A DNA stretch of 64,000 nt from Caulobacter segnis ATCC 21756 (GCF_000092285.1 NC_014100.1:4216001-4280000), one strand, 5' to 3'; shown: positions 32,668 through 42,439, counted from the stretch's first letter. Numbers and translations are program-made. The notes: a model not told the origin generated them from the letters alone.

Positions 32668-33053
32668 AGCGCGTTTGGGGTCGCAGGCTCTCGTCGCGGC
32701 GGGAGCCCCATTCCCCTTTTGAGCGCCGCTCTCCACGACAAAACTGCGCCTGCGGTGCGACGCCGCAGGGGTCTTTGCGGCCGCGCCTTTTGCGCGCCTG
32801 ATAAACCGCCGCGCGAATGTCGCGCTCGCCGCCACCGCTCCGCGGCTCTCGGCGGTATTGATCCGTAAACGGATAATTAGTCGGTAAGCGTATGAATTCC
32901 CGTGAGGATTCACTGGATTCTCCGCATCGCTCAGCCGCGCCTTCAGAAAAACTCACGGCTGGCGGTCCCAAATCTCTATTTCAGAGCTAGGAATAATCGT
33001 TTTCCCTAGCTCGGCAGGCCGACCCGCTCAGCGGCGTCGAGAGGGGACTAAAC
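32668..33053. promoter_or_regulatory. 386-base spacer with terminator and two inverted repeats before the porin gene
   Basis: No gene is seen here. CCTGCGG at 32749-32755 and CCGCAGG at 32763-32769 form a hairpin followed by GTCTTT, a possible terminator of the autotransporter transcript. ATCCGTAAACGGAT at 32861-32874 has perfect six-base arms. Two GATTC sites at 32907 and 32916 match the GANTC target of the cell-cycle methyltransferase CcrM. GAGCTAGG at 32984-32991 and CCTAGCTC at 33005-33012 form a third inverted repeat about 40 bases before the ATG. Confidence 0.5.
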
Positions 33054-34517
33054 ATGATCAAGCCAACCAAGATCGTCTTCCGCGCCGCGCTGATCGCCGG
33101 CGTCTCCCTGCTGGCCACCGCCGGCGCGGCTTCCGCCCAGACGGCGGCGCCGACGCCCGAGGAGGCCGCCGCGCGCATCGCCGCGCTCGAGGCTCAACTG
33201 GCCGCGCTGCAGCAGCAGGTCGCCGACCTGAAGGCCTCGACCACCGCCAGCTTCAAGGATGTCCGCGCCACCCAGAGCGCCACGACCGTCAGCATCGCCG
33301 GCGGCAAGCCGACCATCGCCTCGGGCGACGGCGCCTACAGCGCCACCCTGCACGGCGTGATGCAGCTCGACACCGCCCACTACTTCCAGGACAAGGGCCT
33401 GCCGGCGGTGATCGGCAACGGCCGCGACCTGAACAACGGGACCAACTTCCGCCGCGCCCGCCTCGGCGTCGACGGCAAGTTCGCCAAGGTGTTCGACTAT
33501 TCGATCCTGCTGGACTTCGGCGGCGCCGGCACCGACGGCTCGGGCGTGCTGCAGGAGCTGTACCTCCAGTACAATTACGCCCCGTTCAAGGTTCGCGTCG
33601 GCGCTTTCGCCCCGAACCTTGGCCTCGAGGACGCCGCCTCGACGAACGGCTCGCTATTCCCCGAGCGCCCCTCCCCCGCGGAAGCCGCCCGGGGCCTGGC
33701 CGGCGCCGATCGCCGGATCGCCCTGCAGGCCCAGACCGTGGGCGAGCGCTGGATCCTGTCCGGCGCCGTGACCGGGGCCAAGGCCGGCGACGGCCAGACC
33801 TTCGACGAGCAGCTCGGCTATCTTGCGCGCCTGGCGGGCACGCCGTTCAAAGGCCAGGACTGGCTGATCCATGTCGGCGCGAACGCAAGCGTCGTGGCCA
33901 CGCCCGCCCAGACCGCGGCCCTCAGCGGCGCCTATCCGATCACCATCCAGGATCGCCCGGAGCTTCGCGTCGACGGCCAGCAGCTGATCGGCACGGGCGC
34001 GATCGACGCCAAGGGCGCGCGCCACTACGGCCTGGAACTGGCGGCCCAGAAGGCCAATTTCCTGATCCAGGGCGAGTACTTCGACTACAAGATCGATCGC
34101 CGCAATCCGGCCGCTGGGGTCAGCGATCCCAAGTTCACGGGCTGGTACGTGGAAGGAGGCTGGGTGCTGACCGGCGAGGCCCGCAAGTACAACGCCGCCA
34201 ACTTCGCGTTCGACGCCCCGGCGATCACCAACCCCTTCGATCCGAAGAAGGGCAAGTGGGGCGCCTGGGAGCTGGCCGCGCGCTACTCGGTCCTCGACCT
34301 CAACCACCACGAAAACGCCACCCTGGCCGCCGATCGCGTGCGGGGCGGCGAGCAGACCATCTGGACAGCCGGCCTGAACTGGTTCCCCAATTCGGTGACC
34401 AAGTTCTCGCTCGACTATCTGGATGTCGACATCGACCGCAAGGATCCGGCCGGCGGCCTCCTGCCGCTCAGCCAAAGCTATCAGGCGATCAACTTCCGCA
34501 GCCAGTTCGCGTTCTAG
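33054..34517 (+). CDS. OprO/OprP-type anion-selective porin
   Basis: A 487-residue outer-membrane protein: signal peptide (to about ASA at 28), a short coiled-coil stretch with [19 protein letters not shown] typical of trimeric porins, then a 16-strand-like barrel ending in FRSQFAF with a terminal Phe. The OprO/OprP family imports phosphate or polyphosphate in Pseudomonas. The next gene encodes a sulfate-type binding protein, so the substrate here could be sulfate instead. The barrel shows [16 protein letters not shown], a common family block. Confidence 0.88.
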   Translation: MIKPTKIVFRAALIAGVSLLATAGAASAQTAAPTPEEAAARIAALEAQLAALQQQVADLKASTTASFKDVRATQSATTVSIAGGKPTIASGDGAYSATLHGVMQLDTAHYFQDKGLPAVIGNGRDLNNGTNFRRARLGVDGKFAKVFDYSILLDFGGAGTDGSGVLQELYLQYNYAPFKVRVGAFAPNLGLEDAASTNGSLFPERPSPAEAARGLAGADRRIALQAQTVGERWILSGAVTGAKAGDGQTFDEQLGYLARLAGTPFKGQDWLIHVGANASVVATPAQTAALSGAYPITIQDRPELRVDGQQLIGTGAIDAKGARHYGLELAAQKANFLIQGEYFDYKIDRRNPAAGVSDPKFTGWYVEGGWVLTGEARKYNAANFAFDAPAITNPFDPKKGKWGAWELAARYSVLDLNHHENATLAADRVRGGEQTIWTAGLNWFPNSVTKFSLDYLDVDIDRKDPAGGLLPLSQSYQAINFRSQFAF

Positions 34518-34524
34518 TCCAAAG

Positions 34525-34568
34525 GACCGCCCGCGTCGCAAAGCGAAGATCGCGGGGCGGGCGGTCCC
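34525..34568 (+). terminator. Intercistronic hairpin between porin and binding-protein genes
   Basis: GGACCGCCCGC at 34525-34535 and GCGGGCGGTCC at 34558-34568 are a perfect 11-base inverted repeat just after the porin stop. The following tract is CCTCAACCTCTTC, not a clean T-run, so it may act as a partial terminator or as an mRNA-stabilising hairpin. Confidence 0.55.
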
Positions 34569-34608
34569 CTCAACCTCTTCTCCCTTAAATCCAGAAAGGA
34601 TCGCGCCC

Positions 34609-35646
34609 ATGAGCGACACCCTCAAAGCTCCCTCTCGACGCGGCTTGATGGCCGGCGCCGGCGCCGGGGCCGCGACCTTGATGGCGGGCGGCCTAGCCCA
34701 CGCCCAGGCCAAGCCGGTCACCCTGCTGAACGTCAGCTACGACCCGACCCGCGAGCTCTACAAGGACGTCAACGCCGCCTACGCCAAGTACTGGAAGGAA
34801 AAGGTCGGCCAGACCCTGACGATCAACCAGAGCCACGGCGGCTCGGGCAAGCAGGCCCGCTCCGTGATCGATGGCCTGCAGGCCGACGTGGTCACGCTTG
34901 CGCTCGCGTATGACATCGACGAGATCGCCGCGAGGGCCAAGCTGCTGCCCGCCAACTGGCAGTCGCGCCTGCCGCAGAACTCGACGCCCTACACCTCGAC
35001 GATCGTGTTCCTGGTCCGCAAGGGCAATCCCTGGAAGATCAAGGACTGGCCGGACCTGATCAAGCCGGGCGTCGACGTCATCACGCCGAACCCGAAGACC
35101 TCGGGCGGGGCCCGCTGGAACTATCTGGCGGCCTGGGCCTGGGCGCTGAAACAGCCGGGCGGCAACGCCGCCAAGGCCGAGACCTATCTGCGCAACCTGT
35201 TCGACCACGTGCCGGTGCTGGACACCGGCGCGCGGGGCGCGACGACCACCTTCACCCAACGCGGGATCGGCGACGTCCTGCTGGCCTGGGAGAACGAGGC
35301 GTTCCTGGCCCAGGAGGAGCTGCCGGGCAAGTTCGACATCGTCTATCCGTCGATCTCGATCCTGGCCGAGCCGCCGGTGGCCCTGGTCGACAAGAACGTC
35401 GACCGCCACAAGACCCGCACGGTGGCCGAGGGGTATCTCAACTTCCTCTACAGCCCGCTGGCCCAGGATCTGATCGGCAAGAACCACTATCGCCCGCGCA
35501 ACGCGGCCGTAGCGGCCAAATACGCCAACAAGTTCAAGCAGATCCCGCTGGTCACGATCGACGACACCTTTGGCGGCTGGAAGAAGGCCCAGGCCACCCA
35601 CTTCGCCGACGGCGGCGTCTTCGACAAGATCTACCAGCCCAAGTAG
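34609..35646 (+). CDS. Sulfate-type ABC transporter substrate-binding protein
   Basis: A periplasmic binding protein of the Sbp/CysP family. Family blocks are clear: [15 protein letters not shown] (about 40-55), [19 protein letters not shown] (about 84-100) and [14 protein letters not shown] Tat-like signal is present ([20 protein letters not shown]). The protein is 345 residues, normal for the family. No permease or ATPase genes follow; the neighbour is a porin, so this looks like an outer-membrane plus periplasm capture pair that feeds a transporter encoded elsewhere. Sulfate or thiosulfate is the likely ligand. Confidence 0.88.
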   Translation: MSDTLKAPSRRGLMAGAGAGAATLMAGGLAHAQAKPVTLLNVSYDPTRELYKDVNAAYAKYWKEKVGQTLTINQSHGGSGKQARSVIDGLQADVVTLALAYDIDEIAARAKLLPANWQSRLPQNSTPYTSTIVFLVRKGNPWKIKDWPDLIKPGVDVITPNPKTSGGARWNYLAAWAWALKQPGGNAAKAETYLRNLFDHVPVLDTGARGATTTFTQRGIGDVLLAWENEAFLAQEELPGKFDIVYPSISILAEPPVALVDKNVDRHKTRTVAEGYLNFLYSPLAQDLIGKNHYRPRNAAVAAKYANKFKQIPLVTIDDTFGGWKKAQATHFADGGVFDKIYQPK

Positions 35647-35735
35647 GGGCGGCTTCGAGGTCCGCCCGCACCGGGAAGCGCGGGCGGGCTTCCAGCGAGC
35701 GCGACGGAGGACAGCCTTCCTCCCCCTTCGCGCGC

Positions 35736-35772
35736 ACGGCGGGAGTCATCGCGACTCCCGCCGTTTCTTTTT
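35736..35772 (+). terminator. Rho-independent terminator after the binding-protein gene
   Basis: ACGGCGGGAGTC at 35736-35747 pairs perfectly with GACTCCCGCCGT at 35753-35764 around an ATCGC loop, and TTCTTTTT follows. It separates the porin/binding-protein transcript from the lovK promoter. Confidence 0.92.
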
Positions 35773-35789
35773 GGGATTGACCTATGTTT

Positions 35790-35814
35790 GGAACCCGACA
35801 CGATCGAGTACGTT
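35790..35814 (+). promoter_or_regulatory. General stress sigma factor (SigT/EcfG) promoter for lovK-lovR
   Basis: GGAAC at 35790-35794, then exactly 16 bases, then CGTT at 35811-35814 is the full consensus for the alphaproteobacterial general stress sigma factor. The -10 is 35 bases before the lovK ATG. Known work in Caulobacter places lovK-lovR in the SigT network, which this site agrees with. Confidence 0.88.
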
Positions 35815-35848
35815 GAGCGTCCACGGGGCGGTGGAGCTAATTGCAGGC

Positions 35849-36949
35849 ATGGACGACTACTCGGAATCGCGACGCGCCGGCGACCGCCTGGCCGCCGGGC
35901 ATGGCATCGACGATCCTTTCGCGGCGGCGATCCGCGCGACACGGATGGCGATGATCGTCACCGACGCCGCCCAGGCCGACAATCCGATCATCTTCGCCAA
36001 CGACGCTTTTCTGAAACTGACCGGCTACACGCGCGACGAGGTCATCGGCCGCAATTGCCGCATGCTGCAAGGCCCCGAGACCAGTCGCGAGGCCGTACAG
36101 AAGTTGAGCGCGGCGATCGCCGCCGGCGAAGACGTCAATGTCGAGCTCCTCAACTATCGCAAGGACGGCTCCACCTTCTGGAACGCCCTCTACGTCTCGC
36201 CGGTGCGCAATACGGTCGGCGAGATTGTCTATTTCTTCGGGTCGCAACTCGACGTCACCGACAAGAAGACCGCGGAGGCCCGCGTCCGCGAACGTCGTGA
36301 CGACCTCGAGCAGGTCGTCGAGGCCCGGACGCGCGAGCTGACCGACGCCCTGGAGCAGAAGACCGCCCTGCTCCACGAGGTCGACCACCGGGTGAAGAAC
36401 AACCTGCAGCTCATCTCCAGTCTGTTGCTGCTGCAGACACGTCGCGTGCCCGACCCGGACCTGAAGGCCTCTCTGAAAGGGATGCTGGGGCGCGTGAACG
36501 CCATCGCCACCGTGCATCGGCGGCTGTTCCAGAGCGAGGACGTCGAGCGTTTCGACGTGTCGGCCTTCATCCGCGACATGGTCGCCGACCTGATGGGCTC
36601 GGCCGCCCGGGACGACATCGAGATTCAGCTGGACCTCGAGCGGGTCGACATCCCCGCCGCCAAGGCCGCGCCTTTCGCGCTGGTGGTCAACGAGCTGCTG
36701 ACCAACGCGCTGCGGCACGGCTTCCCCGAGGGTCGTGGCGGCCGGATCTTTGTCGGCGTCAGCCGCCTCAACGGCGACTTCCGGATCGAAATCGCCGACA
36801 ACGGCGTTGGTAGCGACAAGCAGGCCACGGGATTTGGCCTGACGATTGTTCAGTTGCTGTGCCAGCAGTTGAAGGCGAAGTGCGAAACGACCGATGCTCA
36901 ACCGGGAACCCAGGTGGTCATTCTGGTTCCGGTGAACGGTGCGCACTGA
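35849..36949 (+). CDS. lovK: LOV-domain blue-light sensor histidine kinase LovK
   Basis: LovK is a cytoplasmic flavin-binding kinase that tunes cell adhesion and the general stress response with blue light. From the ATG at 35849 the protein is 366 residues. The LOV domain (about 28-137) has GRNCRMLQG, whose Cys70 forms the light-induced flavin adduct. The HisKA_2-type dimerisation region has LLHEVDHRVKNNLQ, with phosphoacceptor His180, and the ATPase domain has NELLTNALRHGFPEG and ATGFGLTIVQLL. Residue numbers match the known Caulobacter protein. It overlaps lovR by one base. Confidence 0.96.
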   Translation: MDDYSESRRAGDRLAAGHGIDDPFAAAIRATRMAMIVTDAAQADNPIIFANDAFLKLTGYTRDEVIGRNCRMLQGPETSREAVQKLSAAIAAGEDVNVELLNYRKDGSTFWNALYVSPVRNTVGEIVYFFGSQLDVTDKKTAEARVRERRDDLEQVVEARTRELTDALEQKTALLHEVDHRVKNNLQLISSLLLLQTRRVPDPDLKASLKGMLGRVNAIATVHRRLFQSEDVERFDVSAFIRDMVADLMGSAARDDIEIQLDLERVDIPAAKAAPFALVVNELLTNALRHGFPEGRGGRIFVGVSRLNGDFRIEIADNGVGSDKQATGFGLTIVQLLCQQLKAKCETTDAQPGTQVVILVPVNGAH

Positions 36950-37437
36950 TGGAAGACAGGACTTTGAAAATGAGCGGCCGTGCGCTCGAGGTGTTGATCG
37001 TCGAGGATGAAATGCTCTTGGCCATCGAGCTGGAGCACCTGATCGAAGAGGTCGGGTGTCATCCGCTGGGCTGCGCCATGAGCTCGGAAGAGGCCGTCAC
37101 CCTGGCCCAACAGCTGCATCCTGATCTGGCGCTGGTGGACGTCCATCTCAGCGATGGTCCCACCGGCGTCGACGTCGCTCGGAAGATCTCCCAGGACTGC
37201 GGCGGCGTCGCCCTGTTCATGACCGCCAACGTCAAGCGGCTGCCCGAGGACTTCGCCGGGGCTTGCGGCGTGATCGGCAAACCCTATTCCGAACACGGCG
37301 TGAAGACGGCTCTGTCCTATCTGAACCATTGTCTGCGAGAAGGTCATGCCCCGGGCCCAGCTCCGGTGGGCCTGACCCTGGCGCCCGCCTACGTGACGCT
37401 CTGGGGTCTGGACCAGACTCTGGCCCAGTCGGCCTAG
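36949..37437 (+). CDS. lovR: Single-domain response regulator LovR
   Basis: LovR is the partner of LovK, a receiver-only regulator acting as a phosphate sink in the light and stress pathway. The protein from ATG 36949 is 162 residues; ATG 36970 (MSGRALEVLIVEDE) is an alternative start. The receiver has VLIVEDE, phosphoacceptor about Asp64 in ALVDVHLSDG, and VIGKPYS with the conserved Lys. About 35 residues of non-receiver tail follow. The start overlaps the lovK stop (TGATG), so both are co-translated. Confidence 0.95.
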   Translation: MEDRTLKMSGRALEVLIVEDEMLLAIELEHLIEEVGCHPLGCAMSSEEAVTLAQQLHPDLALVDVHLSDGPTGVDVARKISQDCGGVALFMTANVKRLPEDFAGACGVIGKPYSEHGVKTALSYLNHCLREGHAPGPAPVGLTLAPAYVTLWGLDQTLAQSA

Positions 37438-37710
37438 ATGGCCGTCTCGCCGGTCGCCGCGACCGTCGGCACGATCGCGGCCCTGCTGTCGATCACCAGC
37501 TTCGCGCCGCAAATCCTGAAGATCTGGCGGGAAAAGGACGCTTCGGCCGTCTCGCTTCGGACCTATGTCGTCACGGTCGCCGGCTTCTCCTGCTGGATCG
37601 CCTACGGGATCATGATCAACGCCTGGCCGGTGATCGCGTCCAACATCGCCTGCCTGCTGATGTCCGGCGCGGTGCTGGCCATGAAGTGGCGCTTCGAGCG
37701 GCGCGGTTAA
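37438..37710 (+). CDS. SemiSWEET sugar transporter
   Basis: A 90-residue, three-helix half-transporter of the SWEET/PQ-loop family, which works as a dimer to move sugars by facilitated diffusion. The pattern [26 protein letters not shown] contains the PQ motif and the following charged loop. The ATG is the very next base after the lovR stop, so it is translated from the same stress-controlled message. The sugar is unknown. Confidence 0.88.
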   Translation: MAVSPVAATVGTIAALLSITSFAPQILKIWREKDASAVSLRTYVVTVAGFSCWIAYGIMINAWPVIASNIACLLMSGAVLAMKWRFERRG

Positions 37711-37786
37711 ACTCAGCGTTTTTGGTGACAGGGGGGGCGGGGTCCGCTATCGAGGCGCGCCTAATTTCCCTTCGAGGATCGCCGCC

Positions 37787-38701
37787 TTGACCGACGTCGC
37801 CGAGGAAGCCGGCTGGGCCACCGCCAAGACCCTGGCCGAGGCCCTGCCCTACATCCAGATCTACGACCGCGAGACGGTCGTGATCAAATACGGCGGCCAC
37901 GCCATGGGCCAGGAAGAGGTCGCCAAGGTCTTCGCCGCCGACGCCGTGCTGCTGAAGCTTCTGGGCGTGCATCCGGTGGTCGTCCACGGCGGCGGCCCGC
38001 AGATTAGCCGCATGCTCGACAAGGCCGGCGTGAAGTCGACCTTCGTCGACGGCCTGCGCGTGACCGACGCGGCGACGATGGAAGTGGCCGAAATGGTCCT
38101 GTCCGGCGCGATCAACAAGGAAATCGCCAACTGGATCACCCAGGCCGGCGCCGAGGCCGACGTGCGCGGCGTGGGCCTGTCGGGCAAGGATGCGCGCCTG
38201 ATCACCGCCGAGAAGGTGACCCGGACCAAGAAGGACCCGGACAGCAATATCGAGCAGGTCGTGGACCTCGGCTTCGTGGGCGAGCCGACCAAGATCGACC
38301 CGCACATCATCCAGGCCCTGCTGACCTCCGAAACCGACTACATCCCGGTGATCGCGCCTATCGGCGTCTCCGAAGCCGGCGAGACCTTCAACATCAACGC
38401 CGACACCGTGGCCGGCGCGCTCGCGGGGGCTCTCAAGGCCAAGCGGATGCTGATGCTGACCGACATCAAGGGCGTGCTCGACGCCAATGGCGAGCTGATC
38501 CGCCAGATGACGCTGGACGAGGCGCGCGACCTGATCACGTCGGGCGTCGCCACCGGCGGCATGATCCCGAAACTGGAGAACGCCATCCACGCCGTGGAAT
38601 CGGGCGTCGAGGCCGTGGTCATCCTCGATGGCCGCCGCCCCCACGCCATGCTGGTCGAGCTCTTCAGCGAACACGGCGCGGGCACGCTCATCTCGAAATG
38701 A
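37787..38701 (+). CDS. argB: Acetylglutamate kinase
   Basis: ArgB phosphorylates N-acetylglutamate in arginine synthesis. The 304-residue protein has the kinase blocks [11 protein letters not shown] (about 27-37), VVHGGGPQI (about 65-73) and the nucleotide loop [13 protein letters not shown]. The TTG start at 37787 has GAGG nine bases upstream and gives the normal length. The stop overlaps the next gene by four bases, joining argB, a nucleotidase gene and dapD in one operon. Confidence 0.95.
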   Translation: MTDVAEEAGWATAKTLAEALPYIQIYDRETVVIKYGGHAMGQEEVAKVFAADAVLLKLLGVHPVVVHGGGPQISRMLDKAGVKSTFVDGLRVTDAATMEVAEMVLSGAINKEIANWITQAGAEADVRGVGLSGKDARLITAEKVTRTKKDPDSNIEQVVDLGFVGEPTKIDPHIIQALLTSETDYIPVIAPIGVSEAGETFNINADTVAGALAGALKAKRMLMLTDIKGVLDANGELIRQMTLDEARDLITSGVATGGMIPKLENAIHAVESGVEAVVILDGRRPHAMLVELFSEHGAGTLISK

Positions 38702-39363
38702 GCGCCGACCTAACCCACGTCGACACCTGGCTCTTCGACCTCGACAACACCCTGTATCCGCTGGAAAGCGAATTCATGGGGCTGATCGAGGCCAAGATGA
38801 CCGACTTCGTCCAGCGCGAGACCGGTCTGCCCCGCGACGAGGCGCGGGCGCTGCAGCACAGCTACTTCACCGAGCACGGCACCACCCTGGCCGGGCTGAT
38901 GATCAACCATGGCCTCGAGCCCAAGCGCTTCCTGGACGAGGTGCACGACGTCGAGATGGATCGGCTGACGCCCGATCCGGCCCTACGCGCGGCGATCGCC
39001 CGCCTGCCGGGTCGCCGCCTGATCTTCACCAACGGCTCGCTGGGCCACGCCGAGCGGGTGCTGGCGCATCTTGAGCTGCGCGACCTCTTCTCGGAGGTCT
39101 TCGCGATCGAGACGGCGGACTATGTGCCCAAGCCGGCCCTGGCGACCTTCGACAAGATCACCAAGCTGCACGCCATCGATCCGCCGATGACCGCCTTTTT
39201 CGAGGACAGCGAGAAGAACCTCGTGCCGGCCGCGCGCCTGGGCATGACCACCGTGCTGGTCGGCCCGCACGCCGCGGCCTCGACCTCGGAACACGTCCAT
39301 TTCCGCACTCCCGACCTCGCCGAGTTCCTGAGCTCGGCCCGCCTGCAAGGAAATCCCGCATGA
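38698..39363 (+). CDS. HAD-family pyrimidine 5'-nucleotidase
   Basis: A 221-residue haloacid-dehalogenase phosphatase. Motif I is FDLDNTLYP (Asp14, Asp16), motif II is IFTNGS (about 104-109), motif III Lys is in [10 protein letters not shown], and motif IV is FFEDSEKN. The layout fits the SDT1/PHM8-type pyrimidine 5'-nucleotidases. It overlaps both argB and dapD by ATGA junctions, so it is co-translated with amino acid synthesis genes; the reason for that link is not obvious. Confidence 0.85.
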   Translation: MSADLTHVDTWLFDLDNTLYPLESEFMGLIEAKMTDFVQRETGLPRDEARALQHSYFTEHGTTLAGLMINHGLEPKRFLDEVHDVEMDRLTPDPALRAAIARLPGRRLIFTNGSLGHAERVLAHLELRDLFSEVFAIETADYVPKPALATFDKITKLHAIDPPMTAFFEDSEKNLVPAARLGMTTVLVGPHAAASTSEHVHFRTPDLAEFLSSARLQGNPA

Positions 39364-40205
39364 CCGCCGTCAGCCTGTCTGATCTGCAAACCGAGATCGA
39401 AGCCGCCTGGGAAGCCCGCGCCGACGTCTCGGCCGCCACCACCGGTCCGGTCCGCACAGCCGTCGAGGAAGCCCTGCTGCTGCTCGACAGCGGCAAGGCG
39501 CGCGTGTCGGAGAAGATCGACGGCGAATGGGTGACGCACCAGTGGCTGAAGAAGGCCGTGCTGCTGTCGTTCCGCCTGAACCCCAACACCGTCATGCGCG
39601 CCGGCACGCTGGGCGGCGCCGTGGGCCCCTGGTGGGACAAGGTGCCGAACAAGTTCGACGGCTGGGACGCCCCGCAGTTCGAGGCCGGCGGCTTCCGCGC
39701 CGTTCCGGGCGCCATCGTCCGTCGCGGCGCCCACATCGGCAAGAACGTAATCCTGATGCCCTCGTTCGTGAACATCGGCGGCTACGTCGATGAAGGCACG
39801 ATGGTCGACACCTGGGTCACGGTCGGCTCGTGCGCCCAGATCGGCAAGAACGTCCACCTGTCGGGCGGCGTCGGCATCGGCGGCGTGCTGGAGCCGCTGC
39901 AGGCCAACCCGACCATCATCGAGGACAATTGCTTCATCGGCGCCCGCTCTGAAGTCGTCGAGGGCGTGGTCGTCGGCGAAGGCAGCGTACTGTCGATGGG
40001 CGTGTTCATCAGCGCCTCGACCAAGATCGTCGACCGCAAGACCGGCCAGGTCCACATCGGCAAGGTCCCGCCCTACAGCGTCGTGGTCCCCGGCAGCCTG
40101 CCAGACCCGAACGGCGGCCCCAGCCTCTACTGCGCGGTGATCGTGAAGACGGTCGACGCGCAGACGCGGTCGAAGACGTCGATCAACGACCTGCTGCGGG
40201 ATTGA
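39360..40205 (+). CDS. dapD: Tetrahydrodipicolinate N-succinyltransferase
   Basis: DapD adds succinyl to tetrahydrodipicolinate in the lysine and meso-diaminopimelate pathway. The 281-residue protein is a left-handed beta-helix hexapeptide-repeat enzyme; the repeats are visible from about 115 to 230 ([31 protein letters not shown]). Length is normal. dapE, a later step of the same succinylase route, is also in the window. A repeat copy follows its stop. Confidence 0.95.
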   Translation: MTAVSLSDLQTEIEAAWEARADVSAATTGPVRTAVEEALLLLDSGKARVSEKIDGEWVTHQWLKKAVLLSFRLNPNTVMRAGTLGGAVGPWWDKVPNKFDGWDAPQFEAGGFRAVPGAIVRRGAHIGKNVILMPSFVNIGGYVDEGTMVDTWVTVGSCAQIGKNVHLSGGVGIGGVLEPLQANPTIIEDNCFIGARSEVVEGVVVGEGSVLSMGVFISASTKIVDRKTGQVHIGKVPPYSVVVPGSLPDPNGGPSLYCAVIVKTVDAQTRSKTSINDLLRD

Positions 40206-40215
40206 TTACGGCGTG

Positions 40216-40338
40216 GTTCCTCCCCCGTGCAACGGGGGAGGTGGCCCAGAGGGCCGGAGGGGGCCAACTCGGCCGACCTCCAACTCGCCCCCTCCGTCGG
40301 CTTCGCCGACACCTCCCCCGCGTCGCGGGGGAGGAACT
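40216..40338. repeat. GC-rich palindromic intergenic repeat, copy 5
   Basis: GTTCCTCCCCCG and CGGGGGAGGAAC form the outer pair, with internal CCCCGTGCAACGGGG, GCCCAGAGGGCC and GTCGGCTTCGCCGAC hairpins. It lies between dapD and the convergent lipoprotein gene. Confidence 0.87.
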
Positions 40339-40345
40339 TGAGGCC

Positions 40346-40672
40346 CTACTTCGTCGCCTCGTTCAGCTGTTTCTTGCTCTCGGCCGCGCCTTCCTTGGCG
40401 TCCTGCTTCAGGTCCCTGCCGGCTTCCTTGAGCTCCTGGCCCGCCTCGCCGGCGGCTTCCTTCAGTTCCGCGCCGGTTTCCTTGGCGCTTTCCTTGATCG
40501 CCGTGCCGGCTTCCTTGACGTCCGGGTCGTTGGCGATGTTGTGAGCCGCGTCCTTGACGTCAGAGGCGGCGGCCTTGGCGCCCTCCTTCACCTCGGTGGC
40601 GTGCTCCTGCGAGCAGGCGGCGAGCGAGAGGGCGGCGGCCCCGGCGGCGATCAGCATCAGCTTGGAACGCAT
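40346..40672 (-). CDS. Small Lys/Glu/Ala-rich lipoprotein under a stress-sigma promoter
   Basis: The 108-residue precursor has a lipoprotein signal with lipobox LAAC (Cys20). The mature part is almost wholly helical and charged, built from loosely repeating KEA units such as KEAGTAIKESAKETGAELKEA, reminiscent of LEA-like or apolipoprotein-like amphipathic helices. The function is unknown; membrane association or a stress-protective role is inferred. A consensus general-stress promoter sits 28 bases upstream, and AAGGAG precedes the ATG. Confidence 0.85.
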   Translation of the reverse strand: MRSKLMLIAAGAAALSLAACSQEHATEVKEGAKAAASDVKDAAHNIANDPDVKEAGTAIKESAKETGAELKEAAGEAGQELKEAGRDLKQDAKEGAAESKKQLNEATK

Positions 40673-40700
40673 GGTCGTGCTCCTTCTTGGTCGGCTGGAT

Positions 40701-40725
40701 AACGGAGCGCCAAGGTCCAGGTTCC
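40701..40725 (-). promoter_or_regulatory. General stress sigma factor (SigT/EcfG) promoter for the lipoprotein
   Basis: Read on the minus strand the site is GGAAC (40725-40721), exactly 16 bases, then CGTT (40704-40701). This is an exact match to the known SigT/EcfG consensus and points straight at the lipoprotein gene, with its ATG about 28 bases further on. Confidence 0.87.
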
Positions 40726-40769
40726 GACTCCGGCTTTTCGCGACGGCCAGAGACGTCTAAACCCCCGCC

Positions 40770-41696
40770 ATGCGCATCGCCTTTCTCGGCACACCCGATT
40801 TCGCCGTCACCTGCCTGGCCGAACTCGTCGCTTCCGGCCACGAGATCGTCGCCGTCTACTCCCAGCCCCCCGCGCCGCGCGGGCGCGGCCAGGAGCTGAA
40901 GCCATCGCCGGTCCACGCCTTCGCCGAAGGCCTGGGACTGCCGGTCCGCACGCCGGTCTCGATGAAGACCCCGGAAGAGATCGAGGCCTTCAAGGCCCTG
41001 GACCTCGACGCCGCCGTCGTCGTCGCCTTCGGCCAGATCCTGGTGAAGGACGTGCTGGAAGCCCCGCGCCACGGCTGCTTCAACCTGCACGCCAGCCTGC
41101 TGCCGCGCTGGCGGGGCGCCGCGCCGATCCAGCGGGCGATCATGGCCGGCGATCCGGTCACCGGCGTCCAGGTCATGCGGATGAGCGAGGGCCTCGATGA
41201 AGGCCCGATCCTGATGTCCGAGCAGGTCGCCATCGCCGCCGACGACACCGCCGCGACGCTGCACGACAAGCTGGCCACGGTCGGCGCGCGCCTGCTGCCC
41301 GTGGCCCTGGCCGCCATCGAGCGCGAGGTGGTCCGCGAGACGCCGCAGAGCGAAGACGGCGTCACCTACGCCAAGAAGATCAAGTCGGCCGAAGCCCGCA
41401 TCGACTGGACCCGCCCGGCCGCCGAGGTCGACCGTCACATCCGCGGCCTCTCGCCCTTCCCCGGCGCCTGGTTCGAGGCGCCGTCGGAGAAAGGCCCTGT
41501 CCGCGTGAAGGCGCTACTGTCGCGCGTCGAGGCGGCTTCCGGCGTGGCGGGAACGGCCTTGGACGACGCCCTGCTGATCGCCTGCGGGGAAGCTTCGATC
41601 CGCCTGCTGAAGGCCCAGCGCGAGGGCAAGGGCGTCCAGGACGCCGAGACCTTCACGCGCGGCTTTCCGATCCCGGCGGGAACGGTCCTGGCCTGA
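40770..41696 (+). CDS. fmt: Methionyl-tRNA formyltransferase
   Basis: Fmt formylates initiator Met-tRNA, needed for efficient initiation of translation. The 308-residue protein begins [13 protein letters not shown] and has the formyl-tetrahydrofolate site [21 protein letters not shown] (Asn and His, about 108-127). It overlaps truA by one base (TGATG). The deformylase gene def is elsewhere in the window, not adjacent. Confidence 0.95.
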   Translation: MRIAFLGTPDFAVTCLAELVASGHEIVAVYSQPPAPRGRGQELKPSPVHAFAEGLGLPVRTPVSMKTPEEIEAFKALDLDAAVVVAFGQILVKDVLEAPRHGCFNLHASLLPRWRGAAPIQRAIMAGDPVTGVQVMRMSEGLDEGPILMSEQVAIAADDTAATLHDKLATVGARLLPVALAAIEREVVRETPQSEDGVTYAKKIKSAEARIDWTRPAAEVDRHIRGLSPFPGAWFEAPSEKGPVRVKALLSRVEAASGVAGTALDDALLIACGEASIRLLKAQREGKGVQDAETFTRGFPIPAGTVLA

Positions 41697-42439
41697 TGCC
41701 CCGCTACCGCCTCCTCGTCGAGTATGACGGCCGCCCCTATGCCGGGTTCCAGGCCCAGGCGACCCTGCCCAGCGTGCAGGGCGCGATCGAGGCGGCGGTG
41801 AAGGCCTTCTGCGGGCAGGACGTGCGCATCGCCGCCGCCGGCCGCACCGACACCGGCGTCCACGCGACCGGCCAAGTGGTCCATGTCGACCTCGAAAAGG
41901 ACTGGCCCGCCCAGACCGTGTTCAACGCCCTCAACGCCCACCTGACCCACGAGGCGGTCTCGATCCTCTCGGCCGAGGTGGCGGAGGGAGACTGGCACGC
42001 AAGGTTCTCGGCCAACGAGCGGCGCTATCTCTACCGGATCCTCAACCGCCGCGCCCCACCGGCCCTCGACAAGGGGCGGGTCTGGCACATGAAGAAGGAC
42101 CTCGACGCCGAGGCCATGCACGCGGCGGCCCAGCACCTGGTCGGCCTGCACGACTTCACGACGTTCCGCGACATGCACTGCCAGTCCAAGAGCCCGGTGA
42201 AGACCCTGGACGTCGCCCGCGTGCGCCGGGTCGGCGAGGAGATCCACCTCGATTTCGAGGCGCGCTCGTTCCTGCACCGCCAGGTCCGCTCGATGACCGG
42301 CACCCTCGTCGAAGTCGGCGCGGGCCGCTGGACGCCCGACGATGTGAAGGCCGCGCTGGAGGCCAAGGACCGGCGGGAATGCGGCCCGGTAGCGCCGGCG
42401 GATGGGCTTTATCTGGTGGGCGTGGGGTACGGCGACTAG
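41696..42439 (+). CDS. truA: tRNA pseudouridine(38-40) synthase
   Basis: TruA isomerises uridines 38-40 in the anticodon arm. The catalytic Asp52 lies in [10 protein letters not shown], and [17 protein letters not shown] (about 196-212) is a second family block. At 247 residues the length is normal. It overlaps fmt by one base and overlaps the convergent oxidoreductase gene by four bases at the 3' ends. Confidence 0.95.
   Translation: MPRYRLLVEYDGRPYAGFQAQATLPSVQGAIEAAVKAFCGQDVRIAAAGRTDTGVHATGQVVHVDLEKDWPAQTVFNALNAHLTHEAVSILSAEVAEGDWHARFSANERRYLYRILNRRAPPALDKGRVWHMKKDLDAEAMHAAAQHLVGLHDFTTFRDMHCQSKSPVKTLDVARVRRVGEEIHLDFEARSFLHRQVRSMTGTLVEVGAGRWTPDDVKAALEAKDRRECGPVAPADGLYLVGVGYGD

Noticed and set aside
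32668..33053. A riboswitch upstream of the porin gene
   Set aside because: The inverted repeats do not match any riboswitch core I can recognise; they look more like operators and a terminator.
34609..35646. PstS, the missing phosphate-binding protein
   Set aside because: [11 protein letters not shown] and [12 protein letters not shown] are blocks of the sulfate-type Sbp/CysP family, not of PstS.
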